DNA of 64,000 bases. Origin: Spirosoma luteum DSM 19990 (GTDB taxonomy: Bacteria > Bacteroidota > Bacteroidia > Cytophagales > Spirosomataceae). Positions 8,677 through 17,481 of the stretch are shown piece by piece. Below the pieces are notes generated by a model. The model had not been told where the DNA came from. It made no database searches and saw only the letters and a list, made by a program, of their open reading frames with translations. How positions within the stretch are numbered: the stretch's first letter is position 1; every line of letters begins with the position of its first letter. The stretch lies in the NCBI RefSeq assembly GCF_000374065.1, contig NZ_KB893254.1:63256-127255 (forward strand). Direction: 5' to 3'. The translations under genes were made by a program, and so were the position numbers.

Positions 8677-9312
8677 GTGCTCTCCATTTCTAACCTTACC
8701 AAAGCCTACAACGGGGTTACTGCTCTGTCGGTGCCGGAGCTGCAGTTGCTACCGGGCATTCACTATTTTCAGGGGGGCAACGGTTCTGGTAAAACTACAT
8801 TTTTCAGGACCGTGGCGGGTTTGTTGCCGTTTTCAGGGACCGTCTTGTTAGAAAATCAATACGAAATTAATCGCGACCCGGTGGCGTATCAGATGCGGGT
8901 CAACTACGCCGAAGCGGAACCCGTTTACCCCACCTTTTTGACCGCCCAGGACCTGACCAGCTTTGTGGGAAAAGCCAAACAAAGCCCTGCCAGGCAGGTG
9001 GATACTCTGGCCGAATTATTGGGTGTCGATACATTCTGGACGAAACCGACGGGGCAGTTTTCGAGTGGGATGCTCAAAAAACTATCCTTGTTGCTGGCCC
9101 TGCTCGGCACTCCCCGACTAGTGCTGCTGGATGAACCACTCAGCACCCTGGACATTGCTACAGCCGCCCGCCTGTTCGACTATATTGGCAAACTCCGCAC
9201 CGAACAGGCCGTTTCATTCCTGCTCACCTCGCATCAGGACGTTTGCCTCACCGGGTTGGACATAACGGGGACCTGGCAGGTGAGTCAGGGGATTATAACC
9301 CCTGTTCTATGA
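8677..9312 (+). CDS. ABC transporter ATP-binding protein
   Basis: ATPase subunit of a small ABC transporter or exporter. Walker A is GGNGSGKTT (residues about 33-41), Walker B with the catalytic Glu is LVLLDEP, the D-loop is STLD and the H-switch is SHQD. The signature is unusual: FSSGMLKKLSL where most families have LSGGQ. The start is a GTG at 8677; no in-frame ATG is nearby, and the family-typical MLSISNLTKAY follows it directly. The stop overlaps the start of the next gene by four bases (ATGA), which indicates translational coupling with the membrane partner. At 211 residues it is a compact single-domain ATPase. The substrate is unknown. Confidence 0.92.
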   Translation: MLSISNLTKAYNGVTALSVPELQLLPGIHYFQGGNGSGKTTFFRTVAGLLPFSGTVLLENQYEINRDPVAYQMRVNYAEAEPVYPTFLTAQDLTSFVGKAKQSPARQVDTLAELLGVDTFWTKPTGQFSSGMLKKLSLLLALLGTPRLVLLDEPLSTLDIATAARLFDYIGKLRTEQAVSFLLTSHQDVCLTGLDITGTWQVSQGIITPVL

Positions 9313-10409
9313 TGGTACTGCTCACCCTGCTGAACCGGATTTTTGTCGGGCCGTTCTACGCCAGAAATGCGGGTACGTTTCTGGTGATTGTGCTGCTGGC
9401 CTTCGGATTTTTGAGTGCCAATGAACACCGGGCGTTGATTATGGCGGCCCTTGGCTCCCCCTTTTTTCTGGCCATTGTGTTCGTGCTGTGGGGTTTGTAC
9501 CTGCTGAAAACGGTGTCGTTCGTGTGGCAGGAACTGCACGCGCCGGAGCATCTGTTTCTGCAAACGTTCTGGCTGGTGCCCACCCCAAAACGGGTCATTT
9601 TGTGGCTAACGGTGCAATCGGCCCTACTGTTTCCGGTTCTGCTGTATGGCGGCTGGATGCTCGAGATAGCGACTCAACAAGGGCGGTGGGATTCGTTTTG
9701 GGCCATCCTCATCTTTCTGCTATTGCTGATTAGCGCAGGAGCGTTGATGGCCGATTTTCGCCTGAGGCACCCCAATCCTGACACGCTCCAACTGCCGCCC
9801 ATTTCGTTAAAGCTGCCCTACGAACTGTTTTTCCCAATCTACTGGCTCCGGCATGAACCACTTTCCCTGGTACTGACCAAAGCCTTTTCCGGCCTGCTAT
9901 TGGCGGGCGTTTGCCGACTCTACCCTACTGACGACTATGACCAGCGATTACTGCTTATTGGCTTATTGATAGCCATACTGGGTCACGCGCAGGTAGGTGG
10001 GCAGGTGAGCGCATTTGAGCGGAAATACCTGCTGTTTTTACCCAATCTACCGCTGTCGTGGGGGCAGCGGCTGGGGAGGTACGCACTCACGTACGGCCTG
10101 TTGTGGCTCCCCGAACTACTGATTTTGCTCCGCAACTGCCCCGAAGCCATCCAGTCCGATTACGTCGTCTGGCTCTGGTTAACGGGTTGGGGCTGGCTGC
10201 TGCTGATGCACAGTTTGGCTTACGGCTATGCGGTCCTGCCCGAACGCTGGTTATCGGGCATCATTGCCGCGTTTGTGATTGGGCTATTACTTATCATGTT
10301 TGGCCTGCCGGTAAGTATCTGGCTGGTACTGGGGTGGCTGGGCGCCGTGGCCGTGTGGTACTGGTCGTTTGGCAAGCGGAATGGTACAGAACTTAACGTA
10401 CCGCACTAA
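9309..10409 (+). CDS. ABC transporter permease-like membrane protein
   Basis: Integral membrane protein with many hydrophobic segments. One runs from FLVIVLLAFGFL, others include IVFVLWGLYLLKTV and LIFLLLLISAGALMADF, and the last two lie near the C-terminus. The frame is open from 9243, but I place the start at the ATG at 9309, which overlaps the TGA of the ATPase gene (ATGA). This coupling is the main reason to call it the permease partner. It has no recognisable substrate-binding domain. I do not recognise the exact family; it resembles bacteroidal ABC-2-like exporters only in layout. Confidence 0.75.
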   Translation: MMVLLTLLNRIFVGPFYARNAGTFLVIVLLAFGFLSANEHRALIMAALGSPFFLAIVFVLWGLYLLKTVSFVWQELHAPEHLFLQTFWLVPTPKRVILWLTVQSALLFPVLLYGGWMLEIATQQGRWDSFWAILIFLLLLISAGALMADFRLRHPNPDTLQLPPISLKLPYELFFPIYWLRHEPLSLVLTKAFSGLLLAGVCRLYPTDDYDQRLLLIGLLIAILGHAQVGGQVSAFERKYLLFLPNLPLSWGQRLGRYALTYGLLWLPELLILLRNCPEAIQSDYVVWLWLTGWGWLLLMHSLAYGYAVLPERWLSGIIAAFVIGLLLIMFGLPVSIWLVLGWLGAVAVWYWSFGKRNGTELNVPH

Positions 10410-10426
10410 AGCCCTTATCATTAGGT

Positions 10427-11425
10427 CTATTCTCCCTGAAACGTCTCTTTTCCATTCGCTATCCAGTCCAGTATCAGGCTGGTTTGTGCGCCGGTTTCTC
10501 CGGTACTCGGGCTTTTACCTTCTCCCCTTAACTCACTGACGATCTGCTCAATGAGAGGTTGCTGTACGTGTTCGGGAAAAGCGACGGTGTATTCGTCGGT
10601 GCCGGATGCGGTTTCTACCTTAATCAGGAAGTTTTCGAAGAACGAGAAGGTGATAGTACCGTTGGAACCGATCAACTGCGTTTGTTCCAGTCGCTGCGCG
10701 TTGCTGGCGGTAAAGCACCAGCTTCCGGTTCCCAACACGCCCGATTCAAATGCATAAGTAGCCACCACGATATCGTCGGCAGCGTACAGACCGGCCTGGT
10801 TGCGGGCAATGCCGCTGGCTTTTGTAATGCGACCCAGGGCGAACGCCAGAAAGTCGAACTGATGCGCGGCTAAATCGTGAAAATAGCCGCCCCCGGAAAT
10901 TTCGGGCGACACCCGCCAGCCGGGTTTTACGCCATCCGATGCGGCCGACGGCGGCAACCAGTTCAACTGCATGGACACGTACCGAATGTCACCGATAACC
11001 CGCTGGTCAATCAGCTCCTTTACTTTCAGAAAATACGGCAAGGACCGCCGGTAGAAGGCCGTAAACAGGGGTACGCCCGTTTCCTGACTTACCCGGTTCA
11101 TAGCGTCGCACTCGGCGGCATTGAGTGCCATCGGTTTCTCCACGTAAACCGGTTTCCCGGCCCGCATGGCCCGGATGGCGTAGTCGGCATGGCTATCGGG
11201 GGGCGTGGCTACGTAGACCGCGTTGACATTCGGGTCGTTGATGAGCGCGTCGGCATCGGTGTACCAGGCAGGAACATTGTGCCGTTTGGCGTAATCGGCA
11301 ACTTTTTCAGCATCTCTCCGCATCACGGCCACTAACCGGGAATGGGGTATTTTATTAAAAGCCGGGCCACTTTTCACTTCGGTCACGTCTCCGCAACCAA
11401 TAATTCCCCAATTGATTTGTTCCAT
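10427..11425 (-). CDS. Gfo/Idh/MocA family oxidoreductase, cytoplasmic
   Basis: NAD(P)-dependent dehydrogenase of the Gfo/Idh/MocA family. The Rossmann motif WGIIGCGDVTEVKSGPAF begins at residue 4 when the ATG at 11425 is used; the upstream ATG at 11452 adds nine residues without family support. The catalytic EKPMALNAAECDAM motif and the C-terminal GGGYFHDLAAHQFDFL helix are present. There is no signal peptide, so the enzyme is probably cytoplasmic, unlike two of the other three members in this window. It is convergent with the ABC permease gene, with a gap of only 17 bases. The substrate is unknown. Confidence 0.92.
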   Translation of the reverse strand: MEQINWGIIGCGDVTEVKSGPAFNKIPHSRLVAVMRRDAEKVADYAKRHNVPAWYTDADALINDPNVNAVYVATPPDSHADYAIRAMRAGKPVYVEKPMALNAAECDAMNRVSQETGVPLFTAFYRRSLPYFLKVKELIDQRVIGDIRYVSMQLNWLPPSAASDGVKPGWRVSPEISGGGYFHDLAAHQFDFLAFALGRITKASGIARNQAGLYAADDIVVATYAFESGVLGTGSWCFTASNAQRLEQTQLIGSNGTITFSFFENFLIKVETASGTDEYTVAFPEHVQQPLIEQIVSELRGEGKSPSTGETGAQTSLILDWIANGKETFQGE

Positions 11426-11599
11426 ACAGTTTACTACAAAAACAGGCCTCAAGCTACTAGTCTGTCAGGAACGTAAGGATAAAACAGGAATATTCTAATC
11501 TAGGCTTTCTAGTACACCAGGTTTTAACTCTATGTCTGATGCGAAACCATCCGGTTATTGAGACGCAAGGTATTGCCGGTCCGCCGGTGCGGTCTCTAC

Positions 11600-12916
11600 T
11601 CAACTTTTCTTCTGCTTACTGGCCACAGCCTGTTTCTCGGCAATGGCCGTAATGGCCGCTACCAGTCGGTCCAAGTCTTTGGGGCTGTGGTACACGTGGG
11701 GGGTTACGCGCACGCCGTGGATATTCTCCCAATCGATGGGCGACGTGTGAATTTTGTACTTGCCCAGTAGCTGACTTTCTACCTCGCCAGGTTTCATGCC
11801 GTCGATGGAGAACAGGGCCACAGCGCCGGCAAATTCGGGCTTAAACGAGGTATGCAGTTTAACCCCCGGCACATCCTTGACCCGCTCCATCCAGTAATTT
11901 TTGAGGTAATGGGCGCGGGCAAACTTACGGGCCGAGCCAATGCTGTTATGAAAATCGACAGCGGTACCAATCGCCATTTCGGAAGCAAAGGAGCGCGTGC
12001 CGAGGGTTTCAAACTTACGGATGTCCGGCCCGTCGGGTTCATTGCTGGACAGCAGAGCCCACACGTTTTTGATTTTGTTCTGCCTGATGTATAGCATCCC
12101 GCTGCCGAAGGGGGCGCACAGCCATTTGTGCAGGCTGGTGGCGTAATAATCGGCGCCGAGGTCGGGGATTTTAAAGTCGAACAGGGCAAACGAGTGGGCA
12201 CCGTCGGCAATCACTTCGATGCCGCGTTTGTGGGCTTCGTCGGCAATTTTACGCACCGGCATCACCTGCCCAACCCAGTTGATCATGTGGGTTACGTGGA
12301 CCACCTTCGTTTTGGGGGTAAACGCCCGTATGTACTGCTGCGCCAGGGCTTCGTCGTCTTCGCTGGGGAGGTCGAGGTTCAGGTAAACCAGTTTGATGCC
12401 ATCCCGTTTTTCGCGCTGTTTCCAAGCGTTGAGCATGTTCGGGTAATCCTGCTTTGTCAGTACGACCTCATCGCCCGCTTTCAGGTTCAGGCCAAAAATA
12501 ACCGTGTTCAGTCCCTCCGTCGCGTTGCGGTTGATGGCGATTTCTTCCGGCGAACAACCGCCCAAATCGGCCAGTTTCTCGCGCAGGGCTTCGCGGCCCT
12601 GGTCCAGGATGCGCCACATGTAGTAGGATGGTGCCTCGTTGCTATACTGATAAAACCGGATATGCGCGTCCTGTACCACTTTCGGCTGCGGACAAACGCC
12701 CCCGTTGTTCAGGTTGAGCAGGTTGGGCGATACGGTATATTCGGATTTCACCCACGACCAGAAATCTTCGTCCTGCGCCCAGGCCGCCGGTGATTTCAGT
12801 GCGGCATCGGCACCGGAAAGGGGCCGGGCAACTGTTTCCGGTAAAAACTGGGGCAGCGACAGGGCAGCGGTGGCAGCAGCCGTTTGACGAAAGAATGTTC
12901 GGCGGGAAGTGGGCAT
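11600..12916 (-). CDS. Class V aminotransferase, isopenicillin-N-epimerase-like, Tat-exported
   Basis: PLP-dependent fold-type I enzyme of the class V aminotransferase/cysteine desulfurase superfamily, closest by eye to isopenicillin N epimerase-like proteins. It begins with a twin-arginine signal (SRRTFFRQTAAATAALSLP), so it is exported folded. PLP-site features are the Asp in EVIADGAHSFALFDF and the Schiff-base lysine in YATSLHKWLCAPFGSGM near residue 265. The GLNTVIFGL and GDEVVLTKQDYPNM regions match the family. The C-terminal domain with VRVTPHVYHSPKDLDRLV is intact. Periplasmic PLP enzymes of this type are known in Bacteroidota but their substrates are not. The reaction is not predicted. 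Confidence 0.9.
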   Translation of the reverse strand: MPTSRRTFFRQTAAATAALSLPQFLPETVARPLSGADAALKSPAAWAQDEDFWSWVKSEYTVSPNLLNLNNGGVCPQPKVVQDAHIRFYQYSNEAPSYYMWRILDQGREALREKLADLGGCSPEEIAINRNATEGLNTVIFGLNLKAGDEVVLTKQDYPNMLNAWKQREKRDGIKLVYLNLDLPSEDDEALAQQYIRAFTPKTKVVHVTHMINWVGQVMPVRKIADEAHKRGIEVIADGAHSFALFDFKIPDLGADYYATSLHKWLCAPFGSGMLYIRQNKIKNVWALLSSNEPDGPDIRKFETLGTRSFASEMAIGTAVDFHNSIGSARKFARAHYLKNYWMERVKDVPGVKLHTSFKPEFAGAVALFSIDGMKPGEVESQLLGKYKIHTSPIDWENIHGVRVTPHVYHSPKDLDRLVAAITAIAEKQAVASKQKKS

Positions 12917-13156
12917 GACCGTAAATTAGTTTGAGCGTAGACGGGATGCAGTAAAACTAATCGTTTTTCGTAGTAAATCAATCCGTTGTCGATTATACGT
13001 CATTGTTCGGCCGTATACCTTGTGGGGGCCAAAGCCGGACAACTCATTGGTACAACCGGTTATTTATGACGCAGACCGTGCTGTGGCTATGGGCGTATTG
13101 TTGTATTTTTACCCGGCTGCTCCAGTACTACCCGAACAACTGTTTATTCTTCTGTT

Positions 13157-15055
13157 ATGAAAAAGACTCTCTTACAAACCCTGTTCCTGTTGACGCTGGT
13201 TACGCTTTCGGCTACGGCTCAGTTCTGTTTTTCACCCCAGCAGCCACAGGCCGACCAGGTTGTATCCTTCACCTATTCTCCGCAAACGACCCCCCTGGCC
13301 ACGGACAGCACGCTGGAAGGGCGTTACGTACGCTACGGTGCGCCCAATATGATGCGCATCAGCCAGCCTACCACCGTTACGTTGGTTCGGCAGGGTAACG
13401 ATTACGTAGGCCGGGTCTATCTGCCGAAGAAAGATGTGGCGGGCACCATGCTTTATTTCAGGAACAGCACACTGCCGAAGCGGACCGACCTGAACAAGGG
13501 ACAGTTTTACATTATTCCGGTCTGGGATGCGGCCGGACGAATCGTACCCCACGCTACGGGCGGACAGGCGTCGGTGTTTACGCGCACGCACCTCCCCGCC
13601 GAAGCCGGTTTCAGGCCCGACCAGACCTGGGTCATTACGCTGCTGGAACACGAGCTGGCTCAAAATCCGGATTTACGACCGCAGTATTGGTATGATTTAC
13701 TGGCGGCCAGGATAAAACAGCGCAAACCCGGGTACGGCCCGCAGGTGAAATCGGCCATTGAATCGTACCTGGCTTCCCGCCCGGAACCCTCCCCTGCCGA
13801 GTTGGCCGATGCCGCCCGCCTGTACGAGAGCATGGGCGATTTTGCGAAGGTGAAAGCCCTGCGCGAACGCCGGAAATCCGTAGAACCCGCCGGTGCGCTC
13901 GTGCAGAAAGACCGCGCGATGGCCATCCGGACCGAACCCAACTGGGCGAAGAAAAAGCTGGCCTACGCGGCCTTTTCGAAGGAGTTCCCTACCTCCACGC
14001 ACCTGCCGGCCCTGACGATTATGATGACCGACGATTATTATAAGCAGAACGACATTACGGGTATGATGGCCTTTGTGGGGCAGCAGCCCGACTCCTTCGT
14101 CGATGCAGGAATGCTGAATACCATTGCGTTTAAGATGGCCGATGAACGGCGATCGGTACCGGAAGCCGAACAGTTGACCAAACGCGCGCTGGCCGTGTTG
14201 AAAAATCAGGCCAAACCAACCGATGTGTCGGGCGACTGGGCCACCGAGAAGCAAAAGCGGCAGCGGCAATTGATGAACACCTACGCCCGGACCCTGGAAC
14301 AGCAGGGCAAATACGCCGAAGCCTACACCGCCTATCAGGCCATGTTGACGCCTGATACGGTCAATGAAAACGAGCCCCGAACCATTGAGCGGTACTTCCA
14401 GTGTGCCCTGCGTACCAATCACGGGAACGAAGCGCTACCCGTCATCGAAGAAGCGGTCCAGTTAGATAAAGCGACCAAAAGTCTGAAAGCCGCCCTGCAC
14501 GACTGGTACGCCAAACAACCCGGCAACACAGTGGCCAAAGCAGATGCCTACCTAAAGGACCTCGAAGCGGATGTAGTAGCCGACAAGCGGGATGAAATGC
14601 AGCAGAAACTCATCAATGAACCGGCCCCCGCCTTCTCCCTCACCGACCTGAAAGGGCGTACGATTTCAACATCGGCCATGAAAGGAAAGGTAGTTGTGCT
14701 CGATTTCTGGGCTACCTGGTGTGGGCCCTGCATTGCTTCGTTCCCGGCTATGCAACAGGCGCAGACCCGCTTTAAAAACGACCCGGACGTGCGCTTTCTG
14801 TTCGTCAATACCCGCGAGGGCGGCCCCGTGCAGCGCGTCTACAATTTCATGGATAAGCATCCGTACGACTTCGTAGTGCCACTGGACGGGCAGCAGAAGG
14901 TGGCCAATGCCTATAAAGTACAGGGTATTCCGACCAAAGTGGTCATTGGCCCGAATGGCCGGGTGCGGTACCGAAGCATTGGGTATAACGGTGATCCCGA
15001 AGCCACTGTCGATGAACTGGCGCTGGTGGTGGAGATGCTTAAAGATGGAAAGTAA
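13157..15055 (+). CDS. TlpA-like thioredoxin-fold protein with long N-terminal region
   Basis: Exported thiol-disulfide protein. The signal peptide (TLFLLTLVTLSATAQ) is followed by about 470 residues with an Ig-like start (QADQVVSFTYSPQ) and helical repeat-like segments (EAYTAYQAMLTPDTVNEN), resembling TPR. The last 150 residues are a TlpA/ResA-type thioredoxin domain, with APAFSLTDLKGRTIS, the redox pair in FWATWCGPC near residue 520 and the cis-proline loop QGIPTKVVI. Such proteins reduce or exchange disulfides in the periplasm. The long N-terminal part is common in Bacteroidota members but its partner is unknown. The GNAT gene follows after 6 bases, which suggests cotranscription. Confidence 0.9.
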   Translation: MKKTLLQTLFLLTLVTLSATAQFCFSPQQPQADQVVSFTYSPQTTPLATDSTLEGRYVRYGAPNMMRISQPTTVTLVRQGNDYVGRVYLPKKDVAGTMLYFRNSTLPKRTDLNKGQFYIIPVWDAAGRIVPHATGGQASVFTRTHLPAEAGFRPDQTWVITLLEHELAQNPDLRPQYWYDLLAARIKQRKPGYGPQVKSAIESYLASRPEPSPAELADAARLYESMGDFAKVKALRERRKSVEPAGALVQKDRAMAIRTEPNWAKKKLAYAAFSKEFPTSTHLPALTIMMTDDYYKQNDITGMMAFVGQQPDSFVDAGMLNTIAFKMADERRSVPEAEQLTKRALAVLKNQAKPTDVSGDWATEKQKRQRQLMNTYARTLEQQGKYAEAYTAYQAMLTPDTVNENEPRTIERYFQCALRTNHGNEALPVIEEAVQLDKATKSLKAALHDWYAKQPGNTVAKADAYLKDLEADVVADKRDEMQQKLINEPAPAFSLTDLKGRTISTSAMKGKVVVLDFWATWCGPCIASFPAMQQAQTRFKNDPDVRFLFVNTREGGPVQRVYNFMDKHPYDFVVPLDGQQKVANAYKVQGIPTKVVIGPNGRVRYRSIGYNGDPEATVDELALVVEMLKDGK

Positions 15056-15061
15056 AAAACG

Positions 15062-15598
15062 ATGATGACTGTTCGCATCGCTACCCCCGCCGACCTTCCT
15101 GCCCTGGTCAATCTTCTTAAACGCGTTATTCCCCTGATGAATCAGGCGGGTAATTTCCAGTGGGACAATCACTACCCGAACGAAACTGTGTTTAGTCTGG
15201 ATATTGCTAAAGGACAACTCTGGGTAGCGGAAATTGATAATCAACTGGCGGGAGTGGCCGCCCTGACCGAAGACCAGGAACCGGAATACGCGCAGGTCGG
15301 CTTCGACCTTAATGAGCGGGCGATTGTGACCCACCGGCTGGCCGTCGATCCCGCTTTTCAGGGGCAGGGCGTTGCGCTGGCACTCCTGGCGCAGGCCGAG
15401 CAACTTGCCCTTGAACGGAGCATCCGCTTTTTGCGCATCGACACCAATTCAGAAAATCAGATAACGCAGAAACTGTTCCCTAAAGCAGGGTATAGGTACG
15501 CCGGAGAAATTACCCTCGGTTTCCGGCCGGGGTTACGGTTTCTGGCCTATGAGAAGCAGCTACAGCCGGACACTGTGTTATTGCAGAAACGCGAATGA
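15062..15598 (+). CDS. GNAT family N-acetyltransferase
   Basis: Acetyl-CoA-dependent N-acetyltransferase of the GNAT superfamily. The first strand and helix (VRIATPADLPALVNLLKRV), the central LWVAEIDNQLAGVAAL and the acetyl-CoA pyrophosphate loop in VDPAFQGQGVALALL (Q/RxxGxG/A type) are all visible. Two ATGs lie next to each other at 15062 and 15065, so the start is uncertain by one codon. The last 21 bases overlap the 3' end of the convergent START-domain gene. The substrate cannot be predicted. Confidence 0.9.
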   Translation: MMTVRIATPADLPALVNLLKRVIPLMNQAGNFQWDNHYPNETVFSLDIAKGQLWVAEIDNQLAGVAALTEDQEPEYAQVGFDLNERAIVTHRLAVDPAFQGQGVALALLAQAEQLALERSIRFLRIDTNSENQITQKLFPKAGYRYAGEITLGFRPGLRFLAYEKQLQPDTVLLQKRE

Positions 15599-16243
15599 CT
15601 TTCCCTGGTAGCGGGGTAATAAAATGCTCTCCCGAAGCAGCGTGAAGGACTGGAAGGCACTGGTCGAAGCGGCTACATTGTCCAGCCAGGCCGGAATCTC
15701 GCCACCGGGGTCAAACCGGACGGTATAGGTAATCTGCATTTGCTTACTGGTCGCCTGGCGCACCTGCCAGTTGGCCAGCCAGTCGGTGACGCGTACCCGA
15801 CCGGAGCGGGGCGCAATCAAGTTGGGAACATCGACCCCTTTGATGTATAATATTTTGGTAGCCGGAACGTAGTTGAACGTTAGTCGCACGGTCATGTCCC
15901 GATCGCTCACCGGCCAGGGCAAGGCACTCACACCATAGTAAATCAACTCGGTTTCGCTGATGCGTTTGACCAGCCTGGCCGATTTCATTTTATAAATAAC
16001 ATTCTCGTAGTTGTTAATATCCGACAGCAGGGCCACCAGCTGACTTTGGGTACCGGGCATGGTACACTCTATTTTGAGTTCGGATAATTTACTGTTGGGT
16101 AGCCGACGGGAATAGACCTGTATCTGGTCTTTGTCCTTTTCCAGTTTCCAGTCGTCACTCGTATGCGTACGTATGGCATCCGTGCCTACCCCGTAGCTCC
16201 CCAGCAGTATACCCAGGTAGCATCCCAGTGTCAATAAATTCAT
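15578..16243 (-). CDS. START-domain lipid-binding-like secreted protein
   Basis: START/SRPBCC-fold protein. Family features include DWKLEKDKDQIQVYSR, the NYENVIYKMKSARLVKRI strand-helix region, PWPVSDRDMTVRLTFNY and the C-terminal helix region with AFQSFTLLRESILLP. An N-terminal hydrophobic segment (NLLTLGCYLGILLGSYGVG) suggests export. I use the ATG at 16243; in-frame ATGs at 16267, 16258 and 16252 would add a few residues before the same signal segment. START proteins bind lipids or other hydrophobic ligands. The bacterial function is unknown. The gene end overlaps the GNAT gene by 21 bases. Confidence 0.85.
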   Translation of the reverse strand: MNLLTLGCYLGILLGSYGVGTDAIRTHTSDDWKLEKDKDQIQVYSRRLPNSKLSELKIECTMPGTQSQLVALLSDINNYENVIYKMKSARLVKRISETELIYYGVSALPWPVSDRDMTVRLTFNYVPATKILYIKGVDVPNLIAPRSGRVRVTDWLANWQVRQATSKQMQITYTVRFDPGGEIPAWLDNVAASTSAFQSFTLLRESILLPRYQGKSFAFLQ

Positions 16244-16319
16244 TGTGTACATATGCATAATCATCAATACGCTCTCTTTCTCAACAACACTACGGTTGCT
16301 TTTGTTGACAACAGGTAGT

Positions 16320-17363
16320 TTACTTAAACACCATAGGAAGTCCTTCTTTGGGCACCAGAAACTGTTTTTCGGGAATAGTGGCCGCTTTCAGGGCTTTTCT
16401 CAAATCATCGACGGGTTCAAACAAGCCATCGTCGCCCTGCTGAAACGTGCCGAAATGAATACCCACCGCCTGCTGTGCATTCAGGTCCGTAAACGCCTGC
16501 ACCGCACCAGCGGGCGACACGTGGACCGGGGCCATAAACCACTCCGGCCGGTACGAGCCAATGGGCAGCAGCGCCAGTTTTATATCTGCTGCTTTGCCCG
16601 CCTGCCGGGCCTGCTCCCCAATTTTTTTGAAATGCGGTCCATAGCCACTATCCCCGCAGAAGTAGGTCGTTCCGAAACCGGTGTGGAGCAGATACCCGCA
16701 CCAGAGGGTTTCGTCGCGGTCGAAAAGGCCCCGGTTACTAAAATGCTGCGCCTGGGTACAGGTAATCCAAAGTTTATTCGTGATTTGCAGCGTATCGGTC
16801 CAGTCGAGTTCGCGGGTGGTACGCCCCCCAACTGATTTGGGCAGGTACGACACGCCGAGGGGCGTAACGAACAGCGGGTTAAAGGCAAGTACCAGTTTCT
16901 TTAGGGTGGGGAGATCGAGGTGGTCGTAGTGGTTGTGACTCAACAGCACCACGTCGATGGGCGGCAGTTCCTCAAACCGAAGTCCCGGCGGCCGTTTGCG
17001 CCTGATACCCAGCCACGAAGTTGGCCCCACCCGCTCCGACCAGACGGGGTCAGTCAGGATGTTCAGGCCGCTGGTCTGAATCAGAAAGGTGGAGTGATTC
17101 ACGAACGTGAGCACCAGGCTATCGCCTTCAATACGCGTAGCCGGACGTGCCCCGACAAAGGCATCGGGTTGCTCGGGCCAGGGACCTTTATCGCGGTGCA
17201 GCAACCACTTGAGCACCCCTCCCTCCGTTCGCTCCGGCATACCCGGATTGATAAATTTCTTCCCGTTGAAGTGGTCAGTTAGGGGACCCTTATAACGTGG
17301 GGCGCAGGCCGTTACGGTCAATAGCAGGCAGGATAGGACTAGAAGCGGCAGGGTAAGGTGCAT
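16320..17363 (-). CDS. MBL-fold hydrolase lipoprotein, NAPE-PLD/UlaG-like
   Basis: Metallo-beta-lactamase-fold hydrolase. The metal-binding motif SHNHYDHLD (HxHxDH) and a distal GDSGYGPHF and PIGSYRPEWFM region are clear; the latter is typical of NAPE-PLD-like and UlaG-like phosphodiesterases. The N-terminus is a lipoprotein signal with lipobox TVTAC, so the mature enzyme is probably anchored to the outer or inner membrane. At 347 residues it fits the family. The reaction may be phospholipid phosphodiester cleavage, but this is inference from fold alone. It follows the XdhC gene on the same strand after about 120 bases. Confidence 0.9.
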   Translation of the reverse strand: MHLTLPLLVLSCLLLTVTACAPRYKGPLTDHFNGKKFINPGMPERTEGGVLKWLLHRDKGPWPEQPDAFVGARPATRIEGDSLVLTFVNHSTFLIQTSGLNILTDPVWSERVGPTSWLGIRRKRPPGLRFEELPPIDVVLLSHNHYDHLDLPTLKKLVLAFNPLFVTPLGVSYLPKSVGGRTTRELDWTDTLQITNKLWITCTQAQHFSNRGLFDRDETLWCGYLLHTGFGTTYFCGDSGYGPHFKKIGEQARQAGKAADIKLALLPIGSYRPEWFMAPVHVSPAGAVQAFTDLNAQQAVGIHFGTFQQGDDGLFEPVDDLRKALKAATIPEKQFLVPKEGLPMVFK

Positions 17364-17481
17364 AGTTTGGCTAATGGATTATCGCTCGTGTCAGAGGTGT
17401 CTGTATTGACCGGTGAGATTATACCCGAGCCATTATCCATGTAATCATAAAACGAAAAAGAAGGCCATCCATTTTATCCAA

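Noticed and set aside
12128..12793. Plus-strand frame of 221 codons opposite the class V aminotransferase gene
   Set aside because: Low-complexity Val/Phe/Gln composition and complete overlap with a secure gene on the other strand.
13697..14422. Minus-strand frame opposite the TlpA-like gene
   Set aside because: No family features, and the plus strand carries a full signal peptide and thioredoxin domain.
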